Assembly: GCF_001571145.1 (NCBI RefSeq)
Contig: NZ_BCTF01000011.1
Location: 1 to 64,000, forward strand
Direction: 5' to 3'
DNA: 64,000 bases
From: Hydrogenophaga flava NBRC 102514
GTDB lineage: Bacteria > Pseudomonadota > Gammaproteobacteria > Burkholderiales > Burkholderiaceae_C
The notes under the pieces are model-generated. The model saw nothing but the letters and a program-made list of their open reading frames with translations. It was not told the origin of the DNA and did no database searches. Below, one piece after another: positions 49,792 through 57,792 of the stretch. The position numbers and the translations under genes were made by a program. The first letter of the stretch is position 1, and the number at the start of each line of letters is the position of its first letter.

Positions 49792-51648
49792 TCAGACCGT
49801 TGGCTTGAGGATGTAGCGCAGCTCGTCCGCATGCAGCTTGGCCACCGTGTCGGCGCGGTGCGTGAGCACGGCGCGCTGGTTGATCGAGCCCTTGTCGGTG
49901 ATCTCGCCGCGGTCGATGGTGGGCGGGTCGGCCAGCAGGCACAGGCGCGCGATGCGGTTGGCCGAGCCGGTGGCGTTCTTGGCCAGTTCGTCCACGATCT
50001 TCTGGAACTGCGCCAGCACGCCGGGGGTGTCCAGCACGTCGTGCATCGAGGCGTCTGCCGGCAGGCCCGAGAGCTGGCGCACCGCCGCGGTGGGGAACAC
50101 CATGGCGCCGACTTCCTTCATGTTCAGACCGGTCAGCACCACGTCCTGGATATAGGGCGCACCGGCGGCGATGATCTTGCCGCGCAGCGGGCCGACGCTG
50201 ACGAAGGTGCCGGTGGCCAGCTTGAAGTCCTCGGCGATGCGGCCGTCGAACTTCAGGCCCTGGTGCACATCGGTCTCGTCGATCCACTTCACCGCGTCGC
50301 CGGTCTTGAAGAAGCCTTCGTCGTCGAAGGCCTCGGCGGTTTCCGCGGGCTGGCGCCAGTAGCCGGGTGTGATGTTCGGGCCCTTGTAACGGACCTCGGT
50401 CTTGCCCTGCATGTCGACCAGCTTGAGCTCCAGGCCGGGCGTGGGCAGGCCCAGGTCGCCGGCGTTCACGTTGGGGCTGGTGACGAAGATGCCGAACGGG
50501 CCGGACTCGGTCATGCCCAGGCCGGTGCCCATGACGATGCGCTCGCCCACCTCACGCTCGGCGCTCTCGAACAGGCTGTCCCAGATCGGCTGGGCCAGGG
50601 CGGCGCCGGCGTAGAAGAACATGTTGACCTTGGCCAGCAGCGTCTTGCGCAGCAGGTCGTCGGTCTTCATGGCATCGGCAATCGCCTCGAAGCCGGTCGG
50701 CACGTTGAAGTAGACCGTGGGCGAGATCTCGCGCAGGTTGCGCAGGGTCTCGTGCATCAGCGCGGGCGTGGGCTTGCCGTCGTCGATGTAGAGCGTGCCG
50801 CCGTGGTAGATCACCATGCCGAAGTTGTGGTTGCCACCGAAGGTGTGGCTCCAGGGCAGCCAGTCGACCAGCACCAGGGGCTTCTCGGCCAGCACCGGCA
50901 TTGAGGCCGTCATCTGGGCCTGGTTGGCGCACCACATGCGCTGCGTGTTGATCACCGCCTTGGGCAGCTTGGTCGAGCCCGAGGTGAACAGGAACTTGGT
51001 GATGGTGTCGGGGCCGGTGGCCGCCATCACGGCGTCGATGGCCGGCGTCGGCTCGGTCGCCATCAGGGCGGCGAACGAGGTTGTGTCGCGGCCCGGCACG
51101 GTGCCGTTGGTGCAGACCAGCTCCACGTCATCGGCCACGGTGGCGAGCATGGCGCGGCTGTAGCGCAGCGCGTCGCTGGCGAACACCAGGCCCGGCGTGA
51201 GCGTCTTGATGACGTGCTTGAGCTTGTCGTAGTCCTGGCTGACCAGCGAGTAGGCCGGCGAGGTCGGGCACCAGGGGATGCCGGCGTACAGGCAGCCCAG
51301 TGCGAGCAGGGCATGTTCGAGATCGTTCTCGCTGAGGATCAGCACCGGGCGCTCGGCCGAGAGGCCACGGTTGAGCAGGCCCTGGCCGATGCGGCGCGCC
51401 GCGTCCAGCGCCTGTGCGAAGCTGATGTGCTTCCAGTCGCCGCTGCTGCCGTCGGCGTTCTTGACGCGGCGCGCAAACAGGGTCTGGTCGGGGCGCTCCT
51501 TGGCCCAGTGCACCAGCCGGTCGGTCAGGCGCTCGGGGTAGGGGCCCAGGTCCTGGTCGGCGCGCAGGTAGTGCACGCCGGTCTCGCCGTCGCGCAGGAT
51601 GGCGCGGGTGACGCCGAACTTCAGGGGGCGGTATTTCGCTGTGCTCAT
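49792..51648 (-). CDS. Feruloyl-CoA synthase / hydroxycinnamate-CoA ligase
   Basis: ANL-superfamily CoA ligase of 618 residues, the usual length of feruloyl-CoA synthases. It has the P-loop FLFTSGSTKLPKAV, the A5 region GLGMTESGPFG, the hinge Asp (FFKTGDAVKW) and a C-terminal domain. The start RPLKFGVTRAILRDGETGV is typical of feruloyl-CoA synthases. It activates ferulate, p-coumarate or caffeate with ATP and CoA for the crotonase encoded 34 bp upstream. The final catalytic Lys region (DRGEITDKGSINQRAVL) is intact. Exact substrate preference is not visible. Confidence 0.88.
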   Translation of the reverse strand: MSTAKYRPLKFGVTRAILRDGETGVHYLRADQDLGPYPERLTDRLVHWAKERPDQTLFARRVKNADGSSGDWKHISFAQALDAARRIGQGLLNRGLSAERPVLILSENDLEHALLALGCLYAGIPWCPTSPAYSLVSQDYDKLKHVIKTLTPGLVFASDALRYSRAMLATVADDVELVCTNGTVPGRDTTSFAALMATEPTPAIDAVMAATGPDTITKFLFTSGSTKLPKAVINTQRMWCANQAQMTASMPVLAEKPLVLVDWLPWSHTFGGNHNFGMVIYHGGTLYIDDGKPTPALMHETLRNLREISPTVYFNVPTGFEAIADAMKTDDLLRKTLLAKVNMFFYAGAALAQPIWDSLFESAEREVGERIVMGTGLGMTESGPFGIFVTSPNVNAGDLGLPTPGLELKLVDMQGKTEVRYKGPNITPGYWRQPAETAEAFDDEGFFKTGDAVKWIDETDVHQGLKFDGRIAEDFKLATGTFVSVGPLRGKIIAAGAPYIQDVVLTGLNMKEVGAMVFPTAAVRQLSGLPADASMHDVLDTPGVLAQFQKIVDELAKNATGSANRIARLCLLADPPTIDRGEITDKGSINQRAVLTHRADTVAKLHADELRYILKPTV

Positions 51649-51682
51649 GCTTGTCTCCTCGGGTTTTGCGGCACGCCGTAGG

Positions 51683-52471
51683 TCAGCTCTTCTTGACTTT
51701 CGCGGCCTTGCCTTCGAGGAAGGCGCGCACGCGCTCCTTGGCCTCAGGCGCCGACTGCGCGATGGAGGCCATCAGCGCTTCGGTGAACAGGCCGTGGTCG
51801 GTCGGCTGCTCGGCGATGCGGGGCAGGGCGTGCATGAGCGCGAAGTTGGTCATGCGCGCGTTGGTGGCAATGCGCGTGGCCAGTTCAATCGCCTTCTCGC
51901 GCGCGGTGCCGGTGGGCACCAGGTACTGCGCCAGGCCCACACGCTCGCCGTCGGCGGCGTTGTAGACGCGGCCTGTCAGCATCATGTCGGTCATGCGGGC
52001 GGCACCGATCAGCTTGGGCACGCGCACCGCGCCGCCGCCGCCGACAAAGATGCCGCGCGTGCCTTCGGGCAGCGCGTAGAAGGTGGTCTCGTCGGCCACG
52101 CGGATGTGGCAGGCGCTGGCCAGCTCCAGGCCGCCGCCCACCACCGCGCCGTGCAGCGCGGCGATCACGGGCACGGTGCCCTTCTCGACGCAGTCCAGCG
52201 CCGCGTGCCACATGCGCGAATGAAAGACGCCTTCGGCGGCGTCGCGCTCGCTCAGTTCGGACAGGTCCAGGCCAGCGCAGAAGTGCTCGCCCTCGCCGTC
52301 GATCACCGCCGCCTTCACGCTGGCGGGCAGGTTCTGGAAGGCGTCGCGGATGGCCAGGATCAGGCCATCGTTCAGCGCGTTGCGCTTGGCCGGACGGGTC
52401 AGGGTGACGATGGCGATTTCCTGTTGCTCGCCGTGCAGCTGTACGCTCAGGTCAGGGTGTTGGGTGGTCAT
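51683..52471 (-). CDS. Crotonase family hydroxycinnamoyl-CoA hydratase
   Basis: Enoyl-CoA hydratase-fold enzyme of 262 residues. The oxyanion-hole stretches are EGEHFCAGLDLSEL and ALHGAVVGGGLELASACH, and the substrate region is LPEGTRGIFVGGGGAVRV. It is first in the leftward operon, followed by the feruloyl-CoA synthase gene. With the SDR and amidohydrolase it fits the CouM role, hydrating the side chain without cleaving it. A lyase activity giving vanillin is possible for the family, but no vanillin dehydrogenase gene is nearby. Its promoter carries the MarR-type operator. Confidence 0.85.
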   Translation of the reverse strand: MTTQHPDLSVQLHGEQQEIAIVTLTRPAKRNALNDGLILAIRDAFQNLPASVKAAVIDGEGEHFCAGLDLSELSERDAAEGVFHSRMWHAALDCVEKGTVPVIAALHGAVVGGGLELASACHIRVADETTFYALPEGTRGIFVGGGGAVRVPKLIGAARMTDMMLTGRVYNAADGERVGLAQYLVPTGTAREKAIELATRIATNARMTNFALMHALPRIAEQPTDHGLFTEALMASIAQSAPEAKERVRAFLEGKAAKVKKS

Positions 52472-52492
52472 GGTGGTTCGGGTTTTGGAGCT

Positions 52493-52526
52493 TGTTGGGT
52501 GGTGGAATTATTGTTATAAACAATAA
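52493..52526. promoter_or_regulatory. Divergent promoter with 19-bp MarR-type operator
   Basis: TTATTGTTATAAACAATAA (52508-52526) has perfect 8-bp arms around ATA. On the plus strand TTGTTG (52493-52498) and TATAAA (52515-52520), 16 bp apart, form a promoter whose -10 lies inside the operator. On the minus strand TATAAC (complement of 52513-52518) is a second -10. One repressor dimer could therefore shut off both directions. Confidence 0.8.
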
Positions 52527-52594
52527 CCAAATCAAGCAATACCCTGCAACATAGACCCCCGTACTTACCCTAGTCCCACCTTCATAAGGAGACC

Positions 52595-53461
52595 ATGATG
52601 GACCACCAGAACCTGATCGCGATCGATATCCACACCCACGCCGAAGTGAGCTGCTGGAACCCGTTCGACAACTACGGCGAAGAGTACGACCGCGCCGCCG
52701 ACAAGTACTTCGGCAGCAACCGCCGGCCCACCATCGCCGAGACCATCGCCTACTACCGCGAGCGCAAGATCGGCCTGGTGATGTTTACCGTGGACAGCGA
52801 GTCCAAGCTGGGCCGCCGCCGCATTCCCAATGAGGAGATCGCCCAGGCCGCGCGCGAGAACAGCGACATGATGATGGCCTTCGCCAGCGTCGATCCGCAC
52901 AAGGGCAAGATGGGTGCGCGCGAGGCCGAGCGCCTGATCAAGGAAGAGGGCGTCAAGGGCTTCAAGTTCCACCCCACGGTGCAGGGCTACCACCCCTACG
53001 ACAAGATGGCCTGGCCCATCTACGAAGTCATCAACGCGCACAAGCTGCCGGCCATCTTCCACACCGGCCACAGCGGCATCGGATCGGGCATGCGCTGCGG
53101 CGGCGGGCTGCGGCTGGAGTACAGCAACCCGATGCACCTGGACGACGTTGCGATCGACTTCCCCGACATGCAGATCGTCATGGCGCACCCCAGCTTCCCC
53201 TGGCAGGACGAGGCGCTGTCGGTGGCCACGCACAAGCCCAACGTCTGGATCGACCTCTCGGGCTGGAGCCCGAAGTACTTCCCCAAGCAACTCGTGCAGT
53301 ACGCCAACACCCTGCTCAAGGACCGCATCCTGTTCGGCAGCGACTACCCGCTGATCACGCCCGAGCGCTGGATGAAGGACTTCGAGGTCGCCGGCTTCAA
53401 GCCCGAGGTGATGCCCGGCATCCTCAAGGGCAACGCCGTGCGCCTGCTCGGCCTGGCCTGA
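52595..53461 (+). CDS. Amidohydrolase, probable aryl beta-ketoacyl-CoA hydrolase (CouO-like)
   Basis: TIM-barrel amidohydrolase of 288 residues in the COG2159 group. Metal residues are H13 and H15 (DIHTHAEV), H156 (IFHTGHSG), H198 (VMAHPS) and D250 (LFGSDYPL). The closest role I recognise is that of CouO and 4-hydroxyphenyl-beta-ketoacyl-CoA hydrolases, which cleave the 3-keto aryl thioester to an aromatic acid and acetyl-CoA. That completes the pathway with the ligase, hydratase and dehydrogenase on the other strand. Start: AAGGAG at 52587-52591 favours the second ATG (52598); the first is 52595. It is divergent from them across the MarR operator. Confidence 0.8.
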   Translation: MMDHQNLIAIDIHTHAEVSCWNPFDNYGEEYDRAADKYFGSNRRPTIAETIAYYRERKIGLVMFTVDSESKLGRRRIPNEEIAQAARENSDMMMAFASVDPHKGKMGAREAERLIKEEGVKGFKFHPTVQGYHPYDKMAWPIYEVINAHKLPAIFHTGHSGIGSGMRCGGGLRLEYSNPMHLDDVAIDFPDMQIVMAHPSFPWQDEALSVATHKPNVWIDLSGWSPKYFPKQLVQYANTLLKDRILFGSDYPLITPERWMKDFEVAGFKPEVMPGILKGNAVRLLGLA

Positions 53462-53517
53462 TCCGTTTTCCGTTTCTATTTCAACCATCCACCCTCTCAG
53501 AAGAAGGAGACAAGACC

Positions 53518-54546
53518 ATGTCCGCATGGAAGTTCAGACTGGCCGCCGCTGCGCTGGCCGCCGCCACCAGCATGGGCGCGTTCGCACAGGAAGTGACGCT
53601 GCGCCTGCACCAGTTCCTGCCGCCGCAGGGCACGGTGCCGTCCAAGGCGCTCGTGCCCTGGGCCAAGAAGATCGAAGAAGACTCCAAGGGCCGGATCAAG
53701 ATCCAGATGTTCCCCTCGATGCAGCTGGGCGGCACGCCGCCGCAGCTGTACGACCAGGCGCGCGATGGTGTGGTGGACATCGTCTGGACGTTGCCGGGTT
53801 ACACGCCGGGCCGCTTCCCGAAGTCCGAGGTGTTTGAGCTGCCGTTCATCTCCGGCCTGTCGGCCGAAAAAACCTCGCGCGCGCTGTGGGACTACATCCA
53901 GAAGAACGCGCTCGACGAGTACAAGGATGTGCACGTTCTCGCGGTCCATACCCATGGCCCGGGCCTGTTCCACACCAAGCAGCCGGTGGTCGGGCTCGAA
54001 AGCCTGCGCGGCATGAAGATCCGCGGCGGCACGCGCGTGGTCAACAACATGCTGGTCAAGCTGGGCGCGACCCCGGTGGGCATGCCGGTGACGGGTGTCA
54101 CGGAAGCCCTGTCCAAGGGCGTTCTGGACGGCACCACGATCCCCTGGGAAGTGGCGCCCGCGCTGAAGGTGCAGGAACTGGTGAAGAACCACACCACCTT
54201 CGCCGGTGACCGCGCGCTGTACGTGACCACCTTCGTGGTGGCGATGAACAAGAACGCCTACAACAAGCTGCCGGCCGATCTGAAGAAGGTGATCGACGAC
54301 AACTCCGGTGCGGAGTTCAGTGCCCTGATCGCGCGCACGCAGGACGTGGGCGACGACGTGGGCCGCAGCCTGGCGCTCAAGAACGGCAACAAGATCACCG
54401 AGCTGGAGCTGGCCGAGGTGCAGCGCTGGAAGCGCACCGCCGGTGTGGTGGAGTCAGACTGGATCAAGGAGATGCAGTCCAAGAACGTTGACGGCGCCCG
54501 CCTCGTCTCCGAAGCCAAGGCGCTGATCAGCAAGTACGACAAGTAA
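53518..54546 (+). CDS. Orphan TRAP receptor (DctP family), paralogue 1
   Basis: Periplasmic receptor of 342 residues; signal peptide cleaved near AFAQEVTLRL. It has the DctP core with PGRFPKSEVFELPF, HTHGPGLFHTKQP and the substrate-arginine segment LRGMKIRGG. It follows the CouO-like gene by 56 bp and is probably co-transcribed, but no DctQ/DctM gene is next to it. It is about 70% identical by eye to the protein at 56687-57724 over the aligned N-terminal half. Its ligand is probably a hydroxycinnamate, as for the p-coumarate receptor TarP. Confidence 0.87.
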   Translation: MSAWKFRLAAAALAAATSMGAFAQEVTLRLHQFLPPQGTVPSKALVPWAKKIEEDSKGRIKIQMFPSMQLGGTPPQLYDQARDGVVDIVWTLPGYTPGRFPKSEVFELPFISGLSAEKTSRALWDYIQKNALDEYKDVHVLAVHTHGPGLFHTKQPVVGLESLRGMKIRGGTRVVNNMLVKLGATPVGMPVTGVTEALSKGVLDGTTIPWEVAPALKVQELVKNHTTFAGDRALYVTTFVVAMNKNAYNKLPADLKKVIDDNSGAEFSALIARTQDVGDDVGRSLALKNGNKITELELAEVQRWKRTAGVVESDWIKEMQSKNVDGARLVSEAKALISKYDK

Positions 54547-54582
54547 AACCCCCCTGCGCCGTCTTGCGGCGGCGCGTGGGTG
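54547..54582. repeat. Degenerate intergenic repeat, copy D, with hairpin
   Basis: Between two convergent stop codons lies a C-run followed by GCGCCG-TCTTGCGG-CGGCGC, a hairpin resembling the end of copies B and C but diverged. It may act as a bidirectional terminator for the receptor and MetE-like genes. Its relation to B and C is by resemblance only. Confidence 0.45.
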
Positions 54583-54584
54583 GT

Positions 54585-55715
54585 TCAGAGGCTGCCCCAG
54601 ACCTCGCGCGCGGTTTCCACCACCAGCGCGAGCTTCCTGCGCTGGTCTTCCACGGCGATGTTGTTGCCGTGCACGGTGGACGAGAAGCCGCACTGCGGGC
54701 TCAGCGCCAGCTGGTCCAGCGGCGCGTACTGCGCAGCCTCGGCGATGCGGCGCTTGAGGTCGTCCTTGCTTTCCAGCTGTCCGAACTTGGTGGTGACCAG
54801 ACCCAGCACCACGGTCTTGCCGGGCTTGAGGAAGCGCAGCGGACGGAAGTCGCCCGAGCGGTCGTCGTCGTACTCCATGAAATAGGCGTCCAGGTGCATC
54901 TCCGAGAGCAGGGCCTCGGCCACCGGTTCGTAGTTGCCGGCCGCCGCGTGGGTGCTCTTGAAGTTGCCGCGGCACAGGTGCATGCACAGCGTCATGCCCG
55001 CCGGCTTGCGCGCCACCACCTTGTTGATGAAGGCCGCGTAGCGGTGCGGCAGCTCGTTGGGGTCGTCGCCGCGCTGGCGCGCCGCCTCGCGCATCTTCTC
55101 GTCGCAGAGGTAGGCCATGTTGGTGTCGTCCATCTGCACATAGGTGCAGCCCGCGTCGGCCAGGCTCTGCAGCTCGTCGCCGTAGGCCTTGGCCACGTCG
55201 TCGTAGAACACCGGGTCCAGCTCGGGGTAGGCCTCCTTGCTGATGCCGGCGCGGCCGCCGCGGAAGTGCAGCATGGTGGGCGAGGGGATGGTGACCTTGG
55301 GCACCAGGCCGCTGATGCCCAGCGCCTCGACCTGCGACTTGAGGTACTGGAAGTCGGCCAGCTGGATGTTCTTGGCGTGGCGCACCTTGTCGATCACGCG
55401 GATCACCGGCGGTGCCAGCTCCTCGGTGCCGTCGGGCCGCACGATGGTGACCGGGATGTCGGTCTTCACGCCGCCGAGCTGCTCCAGGAAGTCGATGTGG
55501 AAGTAGGTGCGGCGGAACTCGCCGTCGGTGATCGACGGCAGGCCCACGTCGGCCTGGAACTTCACGATCTCGGTGATGGCCTTGTCCTCCACGGCGCGCA
55601 GCTGCTCGGCCGTGATCGACTTCTTGTTGAAGAACTGGTCGCGCGCTTCCAGCAGGTAGGCCGGGCGCAGGAAGGAGCCGACGTGGTCGGCACGGAACGG
55701 GATGCGGGTGCTCAT
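54585..55715 (-). CDS. MetE C-terminal-like (cobalamin-independent methyltransferase family) protein
   Basis: Protein of 376 residues matching the catalytic half of cobalamin-independent methionine synthase, without MetE's N-terminal domain. The zinc ligands appear present: H246 and C248 (MHLCRGN), probably E281 (MEYDDD) and C342 (SPQCGFSS). The N-terminus RADHVGSFLRP and ITDGEFRR are also typical. Short MetE-like proteins of this type move methyl groups from varied donors, or have unknown function. The gene is divergent from a GntR regulator. A role in methyl-group use after lignin-type O-demethylation is only a guess. Confidence 0.82.
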   Translation of the reverse strand: MSTRIPFRADHVGSFLRPAYLLEARDQFFNKKSITAEQLRAVEDKAITEIVKFQADVGLPSITDGEFRRTYFHIDFLEQLGGVKTDIPVTIVRPDGTEELAPPVIRVIDKVRHAKNIQLADFQYLKSQVEALGISGLVPKVTIPSPTMLHFRGGRAGISKEAYPELDPVFYDDVAKAYGDELQSLADAGCTYVQMDDTNMAYLCDEKMREAARQRGDDPNELPHRYAAFINKVVARKPAGMTLCMHLCRGNFKSTHAAAGNYEPVAEALLSEMHLDAYFMEYDDDRSGDFRPLRFLKPGKTVVLGLVTTKFGQLESKDDLKRRIAEAAQYAPLDQLALSPQCGFSSTVHGNNIAVEDQRRKLALVVETAREVWGSL

Positions 55716-55836
55716 GGTGTCTCCGTGTGGTGGTTGCCAGCGGCATCGTAGCCAACACAGCGGTGTCCTGGCTGGATACAGAGACTCATGGATTTCCCTG
55801 ATATCGGGTTCTCTCTGAGGGAATTTCTGGGGTTTC

Positions 55837-55844
55837 TGTATACA
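55837..55844. promoter_or_regulatory. GntR-type operator TGTATACA
   Basis: The perfect palindrome TGTATACA lies 10 bases before the GntR start in the 139-bp spacer to the divergent MetE-like gene. FCD-type GntR proteins often bind sites with a GTATAC core. A related half site (TGGATACAG) occurs at about 55773-55781. Inferred site for control of both directions. Confidence 0.55.
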
Positions 55845-55854
55845 TTGGGTATCC

Positions 55855-56649
55855 ATGAACACGGTCCGGGACCTTCAAGCCGATGCGGCGCTCGCTGCCA
55901 CACCCAGCGGTTCTTCCGAGACCGCGCAGGTGCGCGCGCTGCTGCAATTGCGCGAGCTGATCCTCTCGGGCGAACTGCCCGGTGGCACCCGCATCGCCGA
56001 GCTGGCCATCGTCGAGCGGCTGGGCATGTCGCGCACCCCGATCCGCGCCGCGCTGGTGCGTCTGGAGCAGGAAGGCCTGCTCGAAGCCCTGCCCAGCGGG
56101 GGCTATGTGGTGCAGAGCTTTTCCGAGCGCGACGTGGCCGACGCCATCGAGCTGCGCGGCACGCTCGAAGGCCTGCTGGCCCGGCTGGCGGCCGAACGCG
56201 GCGCGCCCCTGGTGGTGCTGGCCGAGGCGCGGCAGTGCCTGGACCGCATCGACGCGCTGCTGACCGCGCCCAAGCTGGACGACGAGGCGTTCTCGGCCTA
56301 CGTCGCCCTCAACAGCCACTTTCACACGCTGCTCTACGAACTGGCGGACAGCCCCACGATCACGCGCCAGCTGGAGCGCGCCGCCAGCCTGCCGTTCGCC
56401 TCGCCCTCGGGCTTCGTGCTGCTGCAGGCGCAGTCCACGCGGGCGCGCGACATGCTCATCGTCGCGCAGGACCAGCACCGGCAGGTGCTGGACGCCATCG
56501 AGCAGCGCGAGGGCGCACGCGCCGAGGCCATCATGCGCGAGCACTCGCGGCTGGCGCGCCGCAACCTGGTCGACGTGCTGGCGGCGCACCCTTCCGAACC
56601 ACTGGCCGGCAACATGCCGGCGATCCGCATGATCCGGCGCCGCCGCTGA
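55855..56649 (+). CDS. GntR family regulator with FCD domain
   Basis: GntR regulator of 264 residues. The winged helix (about 20-90) reads QVRALLQLRELILSGELPGGTRI, LAIVERLGMSRTPIRAALVRLEQEGLL and PSGGYVVQSF. The FCD ligand domain follows, with RGTLEGLLARLAAE, NSHFHTLLYELADS and QDQHRQVLDAIEQREG containing metal-site Asp/His candidates. It is 37 bp upstream of the second orphan TRAP receptor and divergent from the MetE-like gene, so it likely controls both. The ligand may be the same acid the receptor binds. Confidence 0.87.
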   Translation: MNTVRDLQADAALAATPSGSSETAQVRALLQLRELILSGELPGGTRIAELAIVERLGMSRTPIRAALVRLEQEGLLEALPSGGYVVQSFSERDVADAIELRGTLEGLLARLAAERGAPLVVLAEARQCLDRIDALLTAPKLDDEAFSAYVALNSHFHTLLYELADSPTITRQLERAASLPFASPSGFVLLQAQSTRARDMLIVAQDQHRQVLDAIEQREGARAEAIMREHSRLARRNLVDVLAAHPSEPLAGNMPAIRMIRRRR

Positions 56650-56686
56650 ACCCATCCATCCCGTTTTTCAACCCAAGGAGACACCC

Positions 56687-57724
56687 ATGAAGCTCATTCC
56701 CCGTCGCACCGCCCTGGCCACCCTCGGCGCGGTGGCTGCCCTGGCGACGGCCGGCACCGCGATGGCCCAGACCGTGACGCTGCGCCTGCACCAGATGCTG
56801 CCGCCACAGGCCACCATCCCCGCCAAGGCCATCGTGCCCTGGGCACAGAAGGTCGAGGCCGAGTCCGGCGGCAAGATCAAGGTCCAGCTGTTCCACGCCA
56901 TGCAGCTGGGTGGCGCGCCCCCGCAGCTGTTCGACCAGGCCAAGGACGGCGTGGTCGACATCACCTGGACGGTGCTGGGCTACACCCCCGGCCGCTTCCC
57001 CAAGACCGAGGTGTTTGAACTGCCGTTCATGAGCAGCTCGGCCGAGGCCTCGTCCAGGGCCATCCAGGAGTACGTCGAGAAGTTCGCCGCAGACGAGTTC
57101 AAGGACGTCAAGCTGATCGCGGTGCACACCCACGGCCCCGGCCTGTTCCACACCAAGCAGCCGGTGGTGGGGCTGGAGTCGCTGCGCGGCATGAAGATCC
57201 GCGGCGGCTCGCGCATCATCAACAACATGCTGACCAAGCTGGGGGCCACGCCGGTGGGCATGCCGGTGCCGGCGGTGACCGAAGCCCTGTCCAAGGGCGT
57301 GATCGATGGCACCACCATTCCCTGGGAAGTGACGCCTTCGCTGAAGGTGACCGAGCTGGTGAAGAACCACACCACCTTCGCCGGCAAGGAAGGCCTGTAC
57401 ACGCAGACCTTCGCGTTCTCGATGAACAAGGCGTCCTACGAGAAGCTGCCGCCGGACCTGAAGAAGGTGATCGACGACAACTCGGGCCAGGTGGCCGCTG
57501 CCCTGTTCGGCAAGGCCATGGACGACGGCGACAAGGCTGGCCGCGAGATCGCGGTCAAGGCCGGCAACAAGATCACCGAGCTGGAGCTTGCCGAGGTGCA
57601 GCGCTGGAAGCGCACCGCCTCGACGGTGGAGACCGACTGGGTCAACGAGGTGAAGGCCAAGGGCATTGACGGCGCCAAGCTGGCGTCCGAAGCGCGTGCG
57701 CTGATCGCCAAGTACAACAAGTAA
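56687..57724 (+). CDS. Orphan TRAP receptor (DctP family), paralogue 2
   Basis: Periplasmic receptor of 345 residues with signal cleavage near AMAQTVTLRL. It shares long stretches with the receptor at 53518-54546, among them HTHGPGLFHTKQPVVGLESL and the arginine segment LRGMKIRGG, and is a recent duplicate. No membrane subunits are adjacent. It follows the GntR gene by 37 bp. Its ligand is likely related to that of paralogue 1 but regulated separately. A good terminator lies 24 bases past its stop. Confidence 0.87.
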   Translation: MKLIPRRTALATLGAVAALATAGTAMAQTVTLRLHQMLPPQATIPAKAIVPWAQKVEAESGGKIKVQLFHAMQLGGAPPQLFDQAKDGVVDITWTVLGYTPGRFPKTEVFELPFMSSSAEASSRAIQEYVEKFAADEFKDVKLIAVHTHGPGLFHTKQPVVGLESLRGMKIRGGSRIINNMLTKLGATPVGMPVPAVTEALSKGVIDGTTIPWEVTPSLKVTELVKNHTTFAGKEGLYTQTFAFSMNKASYEKLPPDLKKVIDDNSGQVAAALFGKAMDDGDKAGREIAVKAGNKITELELAEVQRWKRTASTVETDWVNEVKAKGIDGAKLASEARALIAKYNK

Positions 57725-57747
57725 GCCGCGCATTCGGCGATCGGATG

Positions 57748-57777
57748 AGGGGCTGCCGGCGTAGGTCGGCAGCCCCT
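57748..57777. terminator. Bidirectional terminator hairpin
   Basis: AGGGGCTGCCG (57748-57758) and CGGCAGCCCCT (57767-57777) pair perfectly over 11 bp around an 8-base loop. It lies between the convergent receptor and LysR genes and is followed by TTGCTGTT on the plus strand. Confidence 0.75.
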
Positions 57778-57792
57778 TGCTGTTCGGGGCCC

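Noticed and set aside
49057..50904. Plus-strand frame of about 600 codons opposite the SDR and CoA ligase genes
   Set aside because: It crosses two real minus-strand genes and has antisense-type composition.
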